Assembly (NCBI GenBank): GCA_022736715.1
Contig: DZDJ01000001.1
Location: 65,749 to 110,102, forward strand
Source: Edaphobacter aggregans
Lineage (GTDB): Bacteria > Acidobacteriota > Terriglobia > Terriglobales > Acidobacteriaceae
Length of the DNA: 44,354 nt
Direction: 5' to 3'
In this document: positions 25,174 to 32,823 of the stretch, piece after piece
How the letters are laid out: each line of letters starts with the position of its first letter
Position numbering within the stretch: the stretch's first letter is position 1
Position numbers and translations under genes: made by a program
Notes under the pieces: model-generated
Databases searched by the model: none
Told to the model about the DNA's origin: nothing
What the model saw: only the letters and a program-made list of their open reading frames with translations

Positions 25174-25992
25174 CTAACTGCCGGACATGATGATTGGCAT
25201 GGTGGGTGTCTGCGATCCGCCGGCATTTTCGATTGTGACCCCGAATGCCTTGGCGGAGACTCCGACCGGGATCTTTGGCAGCACTACAGTGGCGTCCCCT
25301 TTGGTGTCTGGCGTAAAAGTTCCGGCGGGGATGGGATTGCCCCCATCCGCCGGAATCACCCACAGCTCATACGTCTTGAAGGGTGGCAGTGGCTCCATGT
25401 TGCTGGCGGTAAAGATCAGCGCGCCCCGCTCCGGCAGATAGGTGGCTCTGCCGGTAGGCTGCTCCGGGGCACCGGTTTTGGTGAGCGCCACTTTGGTTGC
25501 CGAGCGGTCACTGAGCAGATCGAGCACCTGCTGCGCGCGATCTGCCTGGGCTGTCAACTGCACCAGTTGCCCGTTCCGCTGGTCGAGCTCTTTTCGCAGA
25601 TGCAGGCTCTGGTTGTACTCCCCGAAGGTGACGAAAACCATCGCCGCCGCTGCCGCCCAGCCAACATAGGGAAACACGGCCGCGAACGGACTGCGCCTTG
25701 CCGGAGCATGCGGTGCAGGGGCCTCTACCGTACTGGCCTGATTGCGATAGGGCAGCACTTTCTTTTCGCGTGCAACCTGGTTCATCAACCGCTCTTTGGC
25801 CAATGCCGGGGGCGAGTGCATCTCTGCCGTCAGGGCAACTGTCGCCAGATCTCCTGTGACCTGCGCCAGTTGCTGCCTGCATCCGGCACACTCCGCGAGA
25901 TGCTCCTGCATCGTCTGGTGCTCTTCCTGGTCCAGCAACTGCATTGCATACAGCGCCAGGTCTTCGTGTTGTATATGCCTGGTCGCGCTCAT
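25174..25992 (-). CDS. Membrane-bound anti-sigma factor (RskA-like, zinc-binding N-domain)
   Basis: 272 residues. The N-terminal cytosolic anti-sigma domain has a zinc motif with His31, Cys35 and Cys38 (HLAECAGC). One membrane helix lies near residues 109-125 (YVGWAAAAAMVFVTF). The extracytoplasmic C-terminal RskA domain contains FKTYELWVIPADGGNPIPAGTF, typical of RskA/SigK-type regulators. It is expected to sequester the ECF sigma factor encoded immediately upstream until an external signal triggers its proteolysis. Its start codon overlaps the sigma gene stop by 4 bases (25989-25992), which keeps the stoichiometry. The signal is unknown. Confidence 0.92.
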   Translation of the reverse strand: MSATRHIQHEDLALYAMQLLDQEEHQTMQEHLAECAGCRQQLAQVTGDLATVALTAEMHSPPALAKERLMNQVAREKKVLPYRNQASTVEAPAPHAPARRSPFAAVFPYVGWAAAAAMVFVTFGEYNQSLHLRKELDQRNGQLVQLTAQADRAQQVLDLLSDRSATKVALTKTGAPEQPTGRATYLPERGALIFTASNMEPLPPFKTYELWVIPADGGNPIPAGTFTPDTKGDATVVLPKIPVGVSAKAFGVTIENAGGSQTPTMPIIMSGS

Positions 25993-26570
25993 GCCTGAAG
26001 TGCCTTTCTGATCGTAATAAGCGCGCTGCGGATGCGTGTTTTGACGGTGCCCAGCGGATTGCCCGTCATTTCGGCAATCTCTGCGTGGGTCAGGCCATCA
26101 AAAAAGGCCATCTCCAGCGTTTTGCGCTGCTCTGTGGGCAGCGTGTGCAGGATGCCGCGTGCCTTGTCCATCATGCGCTGGCGCTCAGCCTCATCGGCCA
26201 GGTTGTAACTGGATGCCAGATCAATGTCGCTGGTGGAGTCCATCGGCCGTCTGCGGCGCAGAGCATCAATCGTGCGGTTCCGGGCCACTACGGCGAGCCA
26301 TCCTCCGAGACTGCCACGGGTTTCGATAAAACTGTCCGGCGAGCGCCAAATCTGCATAAAAATTTCCTGCAATATGTCCTCCGCAGCGGAAGGGTCACGC
26401 AGTACCCGGAGCGCCACAGAATACACAACACGGGAATAGCGGTCATACAAGTCCGCCATCGCCCGCTCATCTCCCAGCTTGACCTGCGTAAGCAGGGCCG
26501 CATCTTCGGTTGTAGAAGCAGGCGGAAGCGGAGAGCGCGGCGTGTGTTGTACGTTGTTCTCCCTCACCAT
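25989..26570 (-). CDS. ECF-family RNA polymerase sigma factor
   Basis: 193 residues. Region 2 covers about residues 37-108 (RAMADLYDRYSRVVYSVAL, then EDILQEIFMQIW and the -10 recognition helix GGWLAVVARNRTIDALRRRR). Region 4 lies at about 140-190, with the helix-turn-helix TEQRKTLEMAFFDGLTHAEI and PLGTVKTRIRSALITIRKAL. It lacks regions 1 and 3, as usual for ECF sigma factors. It is paired with the RskA-like anti-sigma factor downstream through a 4-base overlap and belongs to the SigK/RpoE-like type. I could not find a convincing ECF-type promoter in 26571-26760. Confidence 0.94.
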   Translation of the reverse strand: MVRENNVQHTPRSPLPPASTTEDAALLTQVKLGDERAMADLYDRYSRVVYSVALRVLRDPSAAEDILQEIFMQIWRSPDSFIETRGSLGGWLAVVARNRTIDALRRRRPMDSTSDIDLASSYNLADEAERQRMMDKARGILHTLPTEQRKTLEMAFFDGLTHAEIAEMTGNPLGTVKTRIRSALITIRKALQA

Positions 26571-26760
26571 AAGGACGTTCCTGGCGTCTGGCCGGATTGC
26601 ACAAAACCTCCGCCCGGCTGTTGCCGGAGCAGAATTATTTCCGCTGATAGACGAATGCCCATTCTACGGCATCCAGTAGAAAAGTCCATTGGCAGTCTTC
26701 CTGCGTTCAGGCTTTCCTGCAATCCGTTGTACTCTGCGAAGAGGAGTGGGAACGAAGGGA

Positions 26761-27561
26761 ATGAAACTCAGGCTCGACAAACTGGTGGTGGAACGTGGTC
26801 TGGCAGCTTCGCGCGAGCGTGCGCAGTCCTTGATTCTGGCCGGGCGCATGCTGGTGAATGAGCAGCGCGTCGACAAGCCGGGCACCGCGGTTGCCGAAGA
26901 TGCCAATCTGCGCCTGCTGGGTGAAGATCTGCGTTATGTGAGCCGCGGCGGGCTGAAACTGGAGCACGCGCTGCAGCACTGGTCGATTGCGCTGGAAGGC
27001 GTGAGTTGCATCGACATTGGCACCTCTACTGGAGGGTTTACCGACTGCATGTTGCAGCACGGCGCTGCTCGCGTGCTGTGCATCGACACCGGTTACGGGC
27101 AGATTGCCCAGAAGCTGCGGGACGATCCGCGCGTCAGCCTGCAGGAGCGGAAAAATGCACGGTTTTTGCAGGCTGATGACCTTTCCCTGTATACCTCCGT
27201 CCAACCAACTGGATTTTTTTCGATGGACGTGTCCTTCATCTCTGCCACGCTGGTCTTGCCGCCGGTCGTAGAATCGATTCTGGAGGCTAACCGGCGGGCG
27301 GGGCACGCGGAAATGTCGTTGATGGGCGTCATCCTGGTGAAGCCCCAGTTTGAAGTCGGACGTGAGCATGTGGGTAAGGGCGGGATTGTTCGTGACCCGG
27401 AGTCGCACAAATTTGCTGTGGAGCGTGTAAAGGCTGTGGTAAAAATACTGAACGGGAATCAAGTGGACATACTCGATTCTCCAATTTTAGGTACAGAAGG
27501 GAATCGCGAATTCCTTCTTCGCTCCTGCTTCCTGAGTTCTTCCTCCCCATCGAGCAAATAG
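26761..27561 (+). CDS. TlyA-family rRNA 2'-O-methyltransferase / hemolysin-like protein
   Basis: 267 residues. An N-terminal S4 RNA-binding domain (MKLRLDKLVVERGLAASRER) is followed by an FtsJ-like methyltransferase: SAM motif CIDIGTSTGGFTDCML, then MDVSFISATLVLPP, and the conserved VKPQFEVGREHVGKGGIVRD near the end. TlyA proteins methylate 16S and/or 23S rRNA; a haemolysin role is historical. The start at 26761 is preceded by GAAGGGA; an upstream in-frame start at 26689 has no supporting signal. The DUF3592 gene follows 15 bases downstream, and nadK after that. Confidence 0.92.
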   Translation: MKLRLDKLVVERGLAASRERAQSLILAGRMLVNEQRVDKPGTAVAEDANLRLLGEDLRYVSRGGLKLEHALQHWSIALEGVSCIDIGTSTGGFTDCMLQHGAARVLCIDTGYGQIAQKLRDDPRVSLQERKNARFLQADDLSLYTSVQPTGFFSMDVSFISATLVLPPVVESILEANRRAGHAEMSLMGVILVKPQFEVGREHVGKGGIVRDPESHKFAVERVKAVVKILNGNQVDILDSPILGTEGNREFLLRSCFLSSSSPSSK

Positions 27562-27576
27562 TAATTCGCCTGGACA

Positions 27577-28005
27577 ATGCATAACTTTCACTCTATTTTT
27601 GACCTTGGTTCGTCTGTGCTTTTGTATCTGCGCCTGATTGGCGTGATGGTCTTTGGCTGGATTATTTATCAGTGGCGCCACTGGAGCACGGTGCTGCGCG
27701 AAACTAGCGCAAGGAAATGGCCGCAGACGGAAGCTGCCATCCTCCATGGTTCGGTTGAGTCAGTTCCCAACACGCAGATATTTGAAGCGATGCTGGTCTA
27801 CAGCTACATTGTCGACCAGTACAGGGAAGGCAGATATTGCCGCGATTTTGCTGCAGAGCCAGATGCTTCCAGATTTGTTCAGTGTCTCCAGGGGAAAAAG
27901 GTGCCGGTGAAATACAAACCTTCCAATCCGGCGTGTTCCGTAATAGAAACGAGTTCCCTCGACGCGCTCCTTTCCCGGCCTTCGGAGAGCAGTTCCGTAC
28001 CTTGA
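27577..28005 (+). CDS. DUF3592-like membrane protein
   Basis: 142 residues. One N-terminal membrane helix (LLYLRLIGVMVFGWIIYQW) precedes a soluble domain with the DUF3592 pattern: WPQTEAAILHGSVES, YSYIVDQYREGRY, and the C-terminal GKKVPVKYKPSNPACSVIE. The function of the family is unknown. It lies between tlyA-like and nadK on the same strand, with gaps of 15 and 59 bases, and is probably co-transcribed with them. Confidence 0.78.
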   Translation: MHNFHSIFDLGSSVLLYLRLIGVMVFGWIIYQWRHWSTVLRETSARKWPQTEAAILHGSVESVPNTQIFEAMLVYSYIVDQYREGRYCRDFAAEPDASRFVQCLQGKKVPVKYKPSNPACSVIETSSLDALLSRPSESSSVP

Positions 28006-28064
28006 GCAGGACAATCCTGTGAAGAAGCGGCGTTGGATTCCGGTATTCGGTACACTAGAGCTGC

Positions 28065-28922
28065 ATGCGCCCGGTAGCCATCATCAGTAAGCCCCAACGT
28101 CCAGACCTTGCAGGACTGCTGCCCGGGCTGGTTCTCTGGCTCCGTGGCCACGGTTTTTCTCCGGTCCTCGATCCTGTCAGTGGCAGCTACACCGGCAGCT
28201 TGGATGTCGTCCCGCGCCATGAAATGCCGTCACGCCAGCCGGAGCTGGTAATAGTGCTGGGCGGCGATGGCACTTTACTGGCTGCTGCCCGCGCCCTTGC
28301 TAAAACCGAAATTCCTATCATGAGCGTCAATCTGGGCTCGCTGGGATTTTTGACGGAAGTGCGGCTGTCGGATTTGTATTCCACGCTGGAAGGGTGGTGT
28401 CAGGGCCGCTGTGCGGTCGATGCGCGCAGCATGTTGCACGCAGAGCTCTGGCGGGATGGCGTCGTCCACAAGGAATATGAGGCGCTCAATGACGTTGTGA
28501 TTTCCAAGGGCGCAATTGCCCGCATGGGCGACTTTACTGTCCACCTGGATTCCCAACTGGTGGCCACCTTCCGTGCCGATGGGGTGATTGTTGCAACACC
28601 TACCGGATCCACCGCATACACGCTGGCTGCCAATGGCCCGATTCTGGCTCCTGATGTCAATGCCATGGTGGTCACGCCCATCTGCCCGCATCTGCTGACC
28701 ATCCGTCCCATCGTGGTGCATGGAGATGCGCAGGTGGCGGTGAATGTGGAAGGCATTCCGGACCAGACGTACCTGACGGTGGATGGGCAGGAGGTGGTAC
28801 AACTCCGCCTGGGCGATGAAATCCGCTGCCGGCGTTCGCACCACTGTGTTCGCATGGTGCGGCTGAGCCCCAATGGATTTTTTGATGTATTGCGCTCCAA
28901 GCTGAAGTGGGGCGAACGTTGA
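28065..28922 (+). CDS. nadK: NAD kinase
   Basis: Phosphorylates NAD to NADP in the cytosol using ATP or polyphosphate. 285 residues. Motifs are GGDGT at residues 66-70, the NLGSLGFLTEV loop, NDVVISKG and TPTGSTAYTLAANGPI, all diagnostic. The ATG at 28065 starts MRPVAIISKPQRP, the normal N-terminus. There is no strong Shine-Dalgarno. It is the third gene of a plus-strand run and shares the window with nadE (34375), which makes NAD. Confidence 0.96.
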   Translation: MRPVAIISKPQRPDLAGLLPGLVLWLRGHGFSPVLDPVSGSYTGSLDVVPRHEMPSRQPELVIVLGGDGTLLAAARALAKTEIPIMSVNLGSLGFLTEVRLSDLYSTLEGWCQGRCAVDARSMLHAELWRDGVVHKEYEALNDVVISKGAIARMGDFTVHLDSQLVATFRADGVIVATPTGSTAYTLAANGPILAPDVNAMVVTPICPHLLTIRPIVVHGDAQVAVNVEGIPDQTYLTVDGQEVVQLRLGDEIRCRRSHHCVRMVRLSPNGFFDVLRSKLKWGER

Positions 28923-28999
28923 GCTGAAGTTGGCGTGCAGGGTGGAAATGATCGGAAAAATGGCAACAGCCGAATGAAGCAGGAAGATTCTCTGCCGAT

Positions 29000-29335
29000 A
29001 TGGAATATGAAATAACAGCGCGGGAGTTTGCGTCGAAAACCGGACAGGATGGGTCTGCTGAGGAGAGGCCCATACTGCTGGATGTGCGCGAATCGTGGGA
29101 GCATGAAACAGCCTGTCTGGATGGCAGCCTGCATATCCCCATGGGCGAAATTCCGGCGCGCGCCAATCTGGAGCTGGATCCGGATGCGCATATTGTGGTG
29201 ATGTGCCATCATGGTGTGCGTTCGATGAGCGTGACGGTCTGGCTGCGCAACCAGGGCTTCGACCGGGTGCAGTCGCTGGCGGGTGGTATCGATGCGTGGT
29301 CGTGCATGGTCGACCGCAGCGTGCCCCGATATTGA
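29000..29335 (+). CDS. Rhodanese-like domain protein
   Basis: 111 residues, a single rhodanese domain. LLDVRESWEHETACLDGSLH is the conserved N-terminal motif and CHHGVRS (about residues 71-77) is the active loop with the sulfur-carrying cysteine. The GGIDAWS segment near the end is typical. It could transfer sulfane sulfur in the cytosol; partner unknown. mobA is three genes downstream, and rhodaneses can serve molybdenum cofactor sulfur chemistry, but a link is speculative. Confidence 0.88.
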   Translation: MEYEITAREFASKTGQDGSAEERPILLDVRESWEHETACLDGSLHIPMGEIPARANLELDPDAHIVVMCHHGVRSMSVTVWLRNQGFDRVQSLAGGIDAWSCMVDRSVPRY

Positions 29336-29482
29336 CCGGTCGGCGGTGCAGAAAAAGTTTTATACATGTCCGCAATTGCACACATCAGTGCGATATGGTC
29401 AGATAAGAAATTCAGATGTTCACGTCAGCCAGTACCGTTGAGCTTTTTGCCTGTCGTGTATTTACACAGGAGAATACTCTTC

Positions 29483-30856
29483 ATGTCCGCAGCAGCACTC
29501 GATTTCGCCCGTCAACATCAGACCCGCTTTCTGGACGAACTCAAATCCCTGCTTCGCATCCCATCGGTTTCCACGCTTCCGCAGCATCAGGAAGATGTTC
29601 GCCATGCAGCCCGGTTCGTGGCGGATGAACTGCGGCGCATTGGCATGGAGAATGTGCGGCTGATCGAGACGGAAGGGCATCCGCTGGTCTACGCCGACTG
29701 GCTCCATGCAGAAGGCAAATCGACGGCGCTTTGCTATGGACACTACGATGTGCAGCCGCCCGATCCGCTGGACGAATGGACGTCGCCTCCGTTTGAGCCC
29801 GAAGAGCGGAACGGCAATTTGTATGCCCGCGGCGCGGTGGACGACAAAGGGCAGATGTACATGCACGTCAAAGCGCTGGAGTCGCTGATGCACGCGCATC
29901 AGGGCCGGTTGCCATTGAATGTGCGTGTGATTGTGGAAGGCGAAGAAGAGGTTGGCGGCGAGGGCATTGCACGCTTTGTGCGCGAGCATCCGGAACAGCT
30001 GAAGGCGGATTTTGCACTGGTGTCCGACACGGAGATGTTTGCTCCGGAGTTGCCGACGCTCTGCGTTGGCCTGCGCGGCATGATCTATACCGAGATTGAA
30101 GCGCGCGGCGCAAAAACGGACCTGCACTCCGGCATGTATGGCGGCGCAGCGCCGAATCCGTTTGTGGCGCTGGCACAGATTATCGCGCGGCTGAAGGACA
30201 TCAATGGCCGCATTCTGATTCCAGGTTTTTATGACAAGGTAACGCCTCCGAGTCAGACAGAGATCAGGGCATGGCGTACTTTGCCCTTTGATGAAGAACA
30301 CTATCGCGCAACGGAAGTGGGTTCACGCGTGCTGATTGGGGAGCCGGGCTATTCCGTGCTGGAACGCACCTGGGCGCGGCCTACGCTGGATGTACATGGA
30401 ATGCCGGGCGGATTTACCGGAGCTGGCGCGAAGACCGTGATTCCGGCAAAGGCAACGGCCAAGGTTTCGCTGCGTCTGGTGCCGGACATGAATCCCGCGG
30501 AGAGTTTCGCGCAGTATCAGAAGTATGTTCTGTCACTCTGTCCTCCGGGGGTTGATCTGGATGTGCGCCTGATCCACTCCGGCGAGCCGATCCTGGTGCG
30601 GACCGACAATCCATTTATCCGGGCTGCGACGGAGGCCATGCACGAGGTCTTCCATAAAGACACAGTGTTTGTCCGTTCTGGCGGGTCCATTCCGATTGTT
30701 GGAGATTTTGAGCGCTATCTGAAGATTCCCACCGTGATGATGGGCTTCGGGCTGCCGGATGACAATCTGCACGCTCCGAATGAGAAATTTCATATTGCCA
30801 ACTTTTACCGTGGGATTGAGTCCATCATCCTGTTTCTGGAAAAGTTAGGCTCTTAG
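29483..30856 (+). CDS. M20-family metallopeptidase (dipeptidase-like)
   Basis: 457 residues. Two-zinc exopeptidase with catalytic and metal motifs GHYDVQPPDP, ARGAVDDKGQMYMH (bridging Asp), VEGEEEVGGEG (general base Glu and ligand), VSDTEM (Asp ligand) and a late His ligand in NLHAPNEKFH. The dimerisation insert lies in the middle. Similar proteins are carnosinase-like dipeptidases or N-acyl-amino-acid hydrolases. The ATG at 29483 follows AGGAGA at 29468-29473; an open frame starting at 29366 lacks such support. A cytosolic location is likely, as no signal peptide is seen. Confidence 0.93.
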   Translation: MSAAALDFARQHQTRFLDELKSLLRIPSVSTLPQHQEDVRHAARFVADELRRIGMENVRLIETEGHPLVYADWLHAEGKSTALCYGHYDVQPPDPLDEWTSPPFEPEERNGNLYARGAVDDKGQMYMHVKALESLMHAHQGRLPLNVRVIVEGEEEVGGEGIARFVREHPEQLKADFALVSDTEMFAPELPTLCVGLRGMIYTEIEARGAKTDLHSGMYGGAAPNPFVALAQIIARLKDINGRILIPGFYDKVTPPSQTEIRAWRTLPFDEEHYRATEVGSRVLIGEPGYSVLERTWARPTLDVHGMPGGFTGAGAKTVIPAKATAKVSLRLVPDMNPAESFAQYQKYVLSLCPPGVDLDVRLIHSGEPILVRTDNPFIRAATEAMHEVFHKDTVFVRSGGSIPIVGDFERYLKIPTVMMGFGLPDDNLHAPNEKFHIANFYRGIESIILFLEKLGS

Positions 30857-30864
30857 AGCGCGAT

Positions 30865-31554
30865 ATGCCAACGCTGGCTTCTGCACTTGGGCCTGGATTT
30901 GTTCTTGCCGGGGGCGGGAGTCGGCGCATGGGGCAGGACAAAGCACTGCTGGAACTGGCAGGCAAACCGCTCATTCAACATGCAGTGGAGAAGTTGCGCT
31001 TACTTTGCACGGAAGTCTGGATTCTGGGCGATCGGCAGGATTTGGCCGCCTACGCGCCTTGTTTGCCGGACAAGCATCCTGGTTGTGGACCGCTGGGAGC
31101 GCTGGAAACAGCGCTGGCATATACCCCATTCGAGTGGAATCTTTTTCTTCCGGTAGATGCGCCGCTGGTGCCGCTGGCCTGGCTCCAGCATCTATTACAA
31201 CGTGCGTCGACGTCGGGCGCTCTGGCTGTGATCTCGCAGGAAGAAGCGACAGCGCATCCCCTCTGTGCTGCGTACCACCGCAATCTGCATCCGGGAATGC
31301 AGCAGGCGCTGGCAATGGGAGAGCGCAAAGTCACTGTGGCTTTGGATAACGTGATAGAGCAAATTGCCCGCAAGCGGCGATGCCCAGTGGAGTCGTTGCT
31401 GTTGTCACTGTCTCCTGCTGCGGAGGGGAATTGGCTGGAGTCGCTTTCCGTGGAGCAACGGGCAGGCAGCCATCTGTGGTTCCTGAATTTGAATACTCCT
31501 GAGGATCTACAGATGACAAAGGCGCATCCGGAACTTCTGAAGGGCCCCCTGTAG
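30865..31554 (+). CDS. mobA: Molybdenum cofactor guanylyltransferase MobA-like
   Basis: Joins GMP to molybdopterin to make the dinucleotide form of the cofactor. 229 residues. The N-terminal nucleotide-binding motif VLAGGGSRRMGQDKALL is intact (residues 13-29), followed by HPGCGPLGALETAL and the magnesium-site segment FLPVDAPLVP, where the usual DMP is DAP. The C-terminal part LNTPEDLQ is also typical. It starts 8 bases after the M20 gene. No other molybdopterin gene is in the window. Confidence 0.88.
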   Translation: MPTLASALGPGFVLAGGGSRRMGQDKALLELAGKPLIQHAVEKLRLLCTEVWILGDRQDLAAYAPCLPDKHPGCGPLGALETALAYTPFEWNLFLPVDAPLVPLAWLQHLLQRASTSGALAVISQEEATAHPLCAAYHRNLHPGMQQALAMGERKVTVALDNVIEQIARKRRCPVESLLLSLSPAAEGNWLESLSVEQRAGSHLWFLNLNTPEDLQMTKAHPELLKGPL

Positions 31555-31600
31555 GACGTCAACCCGTTCTTTTTACAAAAATATGGGGTAAGGTGGAGAT

Positions 31601-32386
31601 ATGGCCAGCGAAGTTCAAAAGATGCCGGATCAGCCAGTTGCCCCCTATATTGCTTTTGAGCATGTTTATAAGGCCTTTGGGGAAAACCGGGTCCTGAACG
31701 ATGTGAGCTTTTACGTGAATCCTGGAGAGACCCTTTGTATTCTGGGACGTAGCGGCGGCGGCAAGTCAGTTTCGTTGCAGATCCTGATGGGCTTCCTCAA
31801 GGCCGATTCCGGTGTCATCACGGTGGCTGGGGAAAACATCTGCGGATACACAGAGTTGCAGCTTCAGGCCCTGCGGCGCAAGGTCACCATGGTCTTCCAG
31901 AATGGGGCCTTGTTCGATTCGATTACGGTAGGAGAGAATGTGGCTTTTCCGCTGCGGGAGCGCCAGGATCTCCATGAGGACCAGATACTTCAGGTGGTTC
32001 GCGGTCTGCTGAAAATGGTGGGCGTGTCGGGCATGGAGAATCTATTACCTTCGGACCTTTCCACTGGGATGAAGCGCTCCGTTGCCATTGCACGCGCCCT
32101 GGCGGCTCAGCCGGAAGCCATCCTCTATGACGAGCCAACGACCATGGTCGACCCCCTGATGGCGCATTTATTAGGGGACCTGATACAACGCCTGAAGCAG
32201 CAACTGCGTCTAACCAGTATTGTTGTCACACACGATATGCGTTTTGCAAGGAAGCTGGCGGACAGAGTTGTGTTTCTGCACCAGGGGGAGGTTCATTTCT
32301 TCGGAACTCTGGAAGAAATGGAGCGCAGTTCCGCACCCGTTTTGCAACAGTTTCTGGAATTGGATGAACTCGTATTACCTGCCTGA
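31601..32386 (+). CDS. ABC transporter ATP-binding protein (MlaF-like), orphan
   Basis: 261-residue ABC ATPase resembling the Mla/Ttg2A lipid-transport subfamily. Walker A is GRSGGGKS (residues 49-56), the Q-loop is in MVFQNGALFDSITVGENV, and Walker B is AILYDEP (173-179), followed by a D-loop TMVDPL and the H-loop VVTHD. The signature is LSTGM (153-157) instead of LSGGM/LSGGQ, a Gly-to-Thr change. No MlaE permease or MlaD substrate-binding gene is adjacent, so its membrane partner must be elsewhere. The ATG at 31601 is preceded by GGTGGAG. Confidence 0.9.
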   Translation: MASEVQKMPDQPVAPYIAFEHVYKAFGENRVLNDVSFYVNPGETLCILGRSGGGKSVSLQILMGFLKADSGVITVAGENICGYTELQLQALRRKVTMVFQNGALFDSITVGENVAFPLRERQDLHEDQILQVVRGLLKMVGVSGMENLLPSDLSTGMKRSVAIARALAAQPEAILYDEPTTMVDPLMAHLLGDLIQRLKQQLRLTSIVVTHDMRFARKLADRVVFLHQGEVHFFGTLEEMERSSAPVLQQFLELDELVLPA

Positions 32387-32804
32387 ACAATAGTCATATT
32401 TATAAAGTATCAGCCCGGCAGAATAGCGGCATTTTGTAGGGATATTCAAAATCTCTTCATCGGAGCAGTGGTAGGCTGAAACGGCCATCAACCACAACTC
32501 AGTGTTGATTACTTGAAGGCATTGTTTCCCGTTGCATTTGCAGGCTTAAGGCGATATTCTTAACGGTAACGAAAGCACAGAAAAGTAAAAGGTTGCCGTT
32601 TGCAGCTTGCGCTTCAGTTCTATACAGAAGGCAAGAGGGCCTGTTTTAACTTGTGGAAAGCGCTGTCGTTGAAAGACTACAGTTACTTCTGAGTGAAAAC
32701 AAAAGTAACCATAAAGTAACCTAATTGATAAGTTTTCTCCGGGATGTTTCCTTTCAGTGTATTGCCTTGGCTGAAGGAGTGTTCCATATGGAGGCTCGAA
32801 TTGC
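32387..32804. other. 418-base intergenic region upstream of the glycosylphosphotransferase
   Basis: No gene longer than a mini-ORF is supportable here. The first part is AT-richer than neighbouring genes. At 32682-32721 lie one GTTACTT and two AAAGTAACC copies, and a mini-ORF with a strong ribosome site starts at 32788. I could not identify a clear sigma-70 promoter. The length and the repeats suggest that this is where control of exopolysaccharide synthesis is exerted. Confidence 0.6.
32682..32721. repeat. AAAGTAACC direct repeats with inverted GTTACTT
   Basis: AAAGTAACC occurs at 32702-32710 and 32713-32721, exactly 11 bases apart, one helical turn. GTTACTT at 32682-32688 is the reverse complement of the core. 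The layout resembles a regulator binding site upstream of the glycosylphosphotransferase gene; the protein that binds is unknown. Confidence 0.42.
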
Positions 32805-32823
32805 ATGGCGACACCAAATTTGA
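32788..32823 (+). CDS. Possible 11-residue leader peptide overlapping the next gene start
   Basis: ATG at 32788 encodes MEARIAWRHQI and stops with TGA at 32821-32823. GAAGGAG at 32773-32779 lies 8 bases upstream, a stronger site than the one before the main gene start at 32805. It is out of frame with the main gene and ends 18 bases inside it. It may couple or restrain translation of the glycosylphosphotransferase; too short to confirm as a protein. Confidence 0.4.
   Translation: MEARIAWRHQI

Noticed and set aside
26571-26760. ECF-type autoregulatory promoter before the sigma factor gene
   Set aside because: I looked for a GGAAC-like -35 and a matching -10 at 16-17 bases but found no pair good enough to report.
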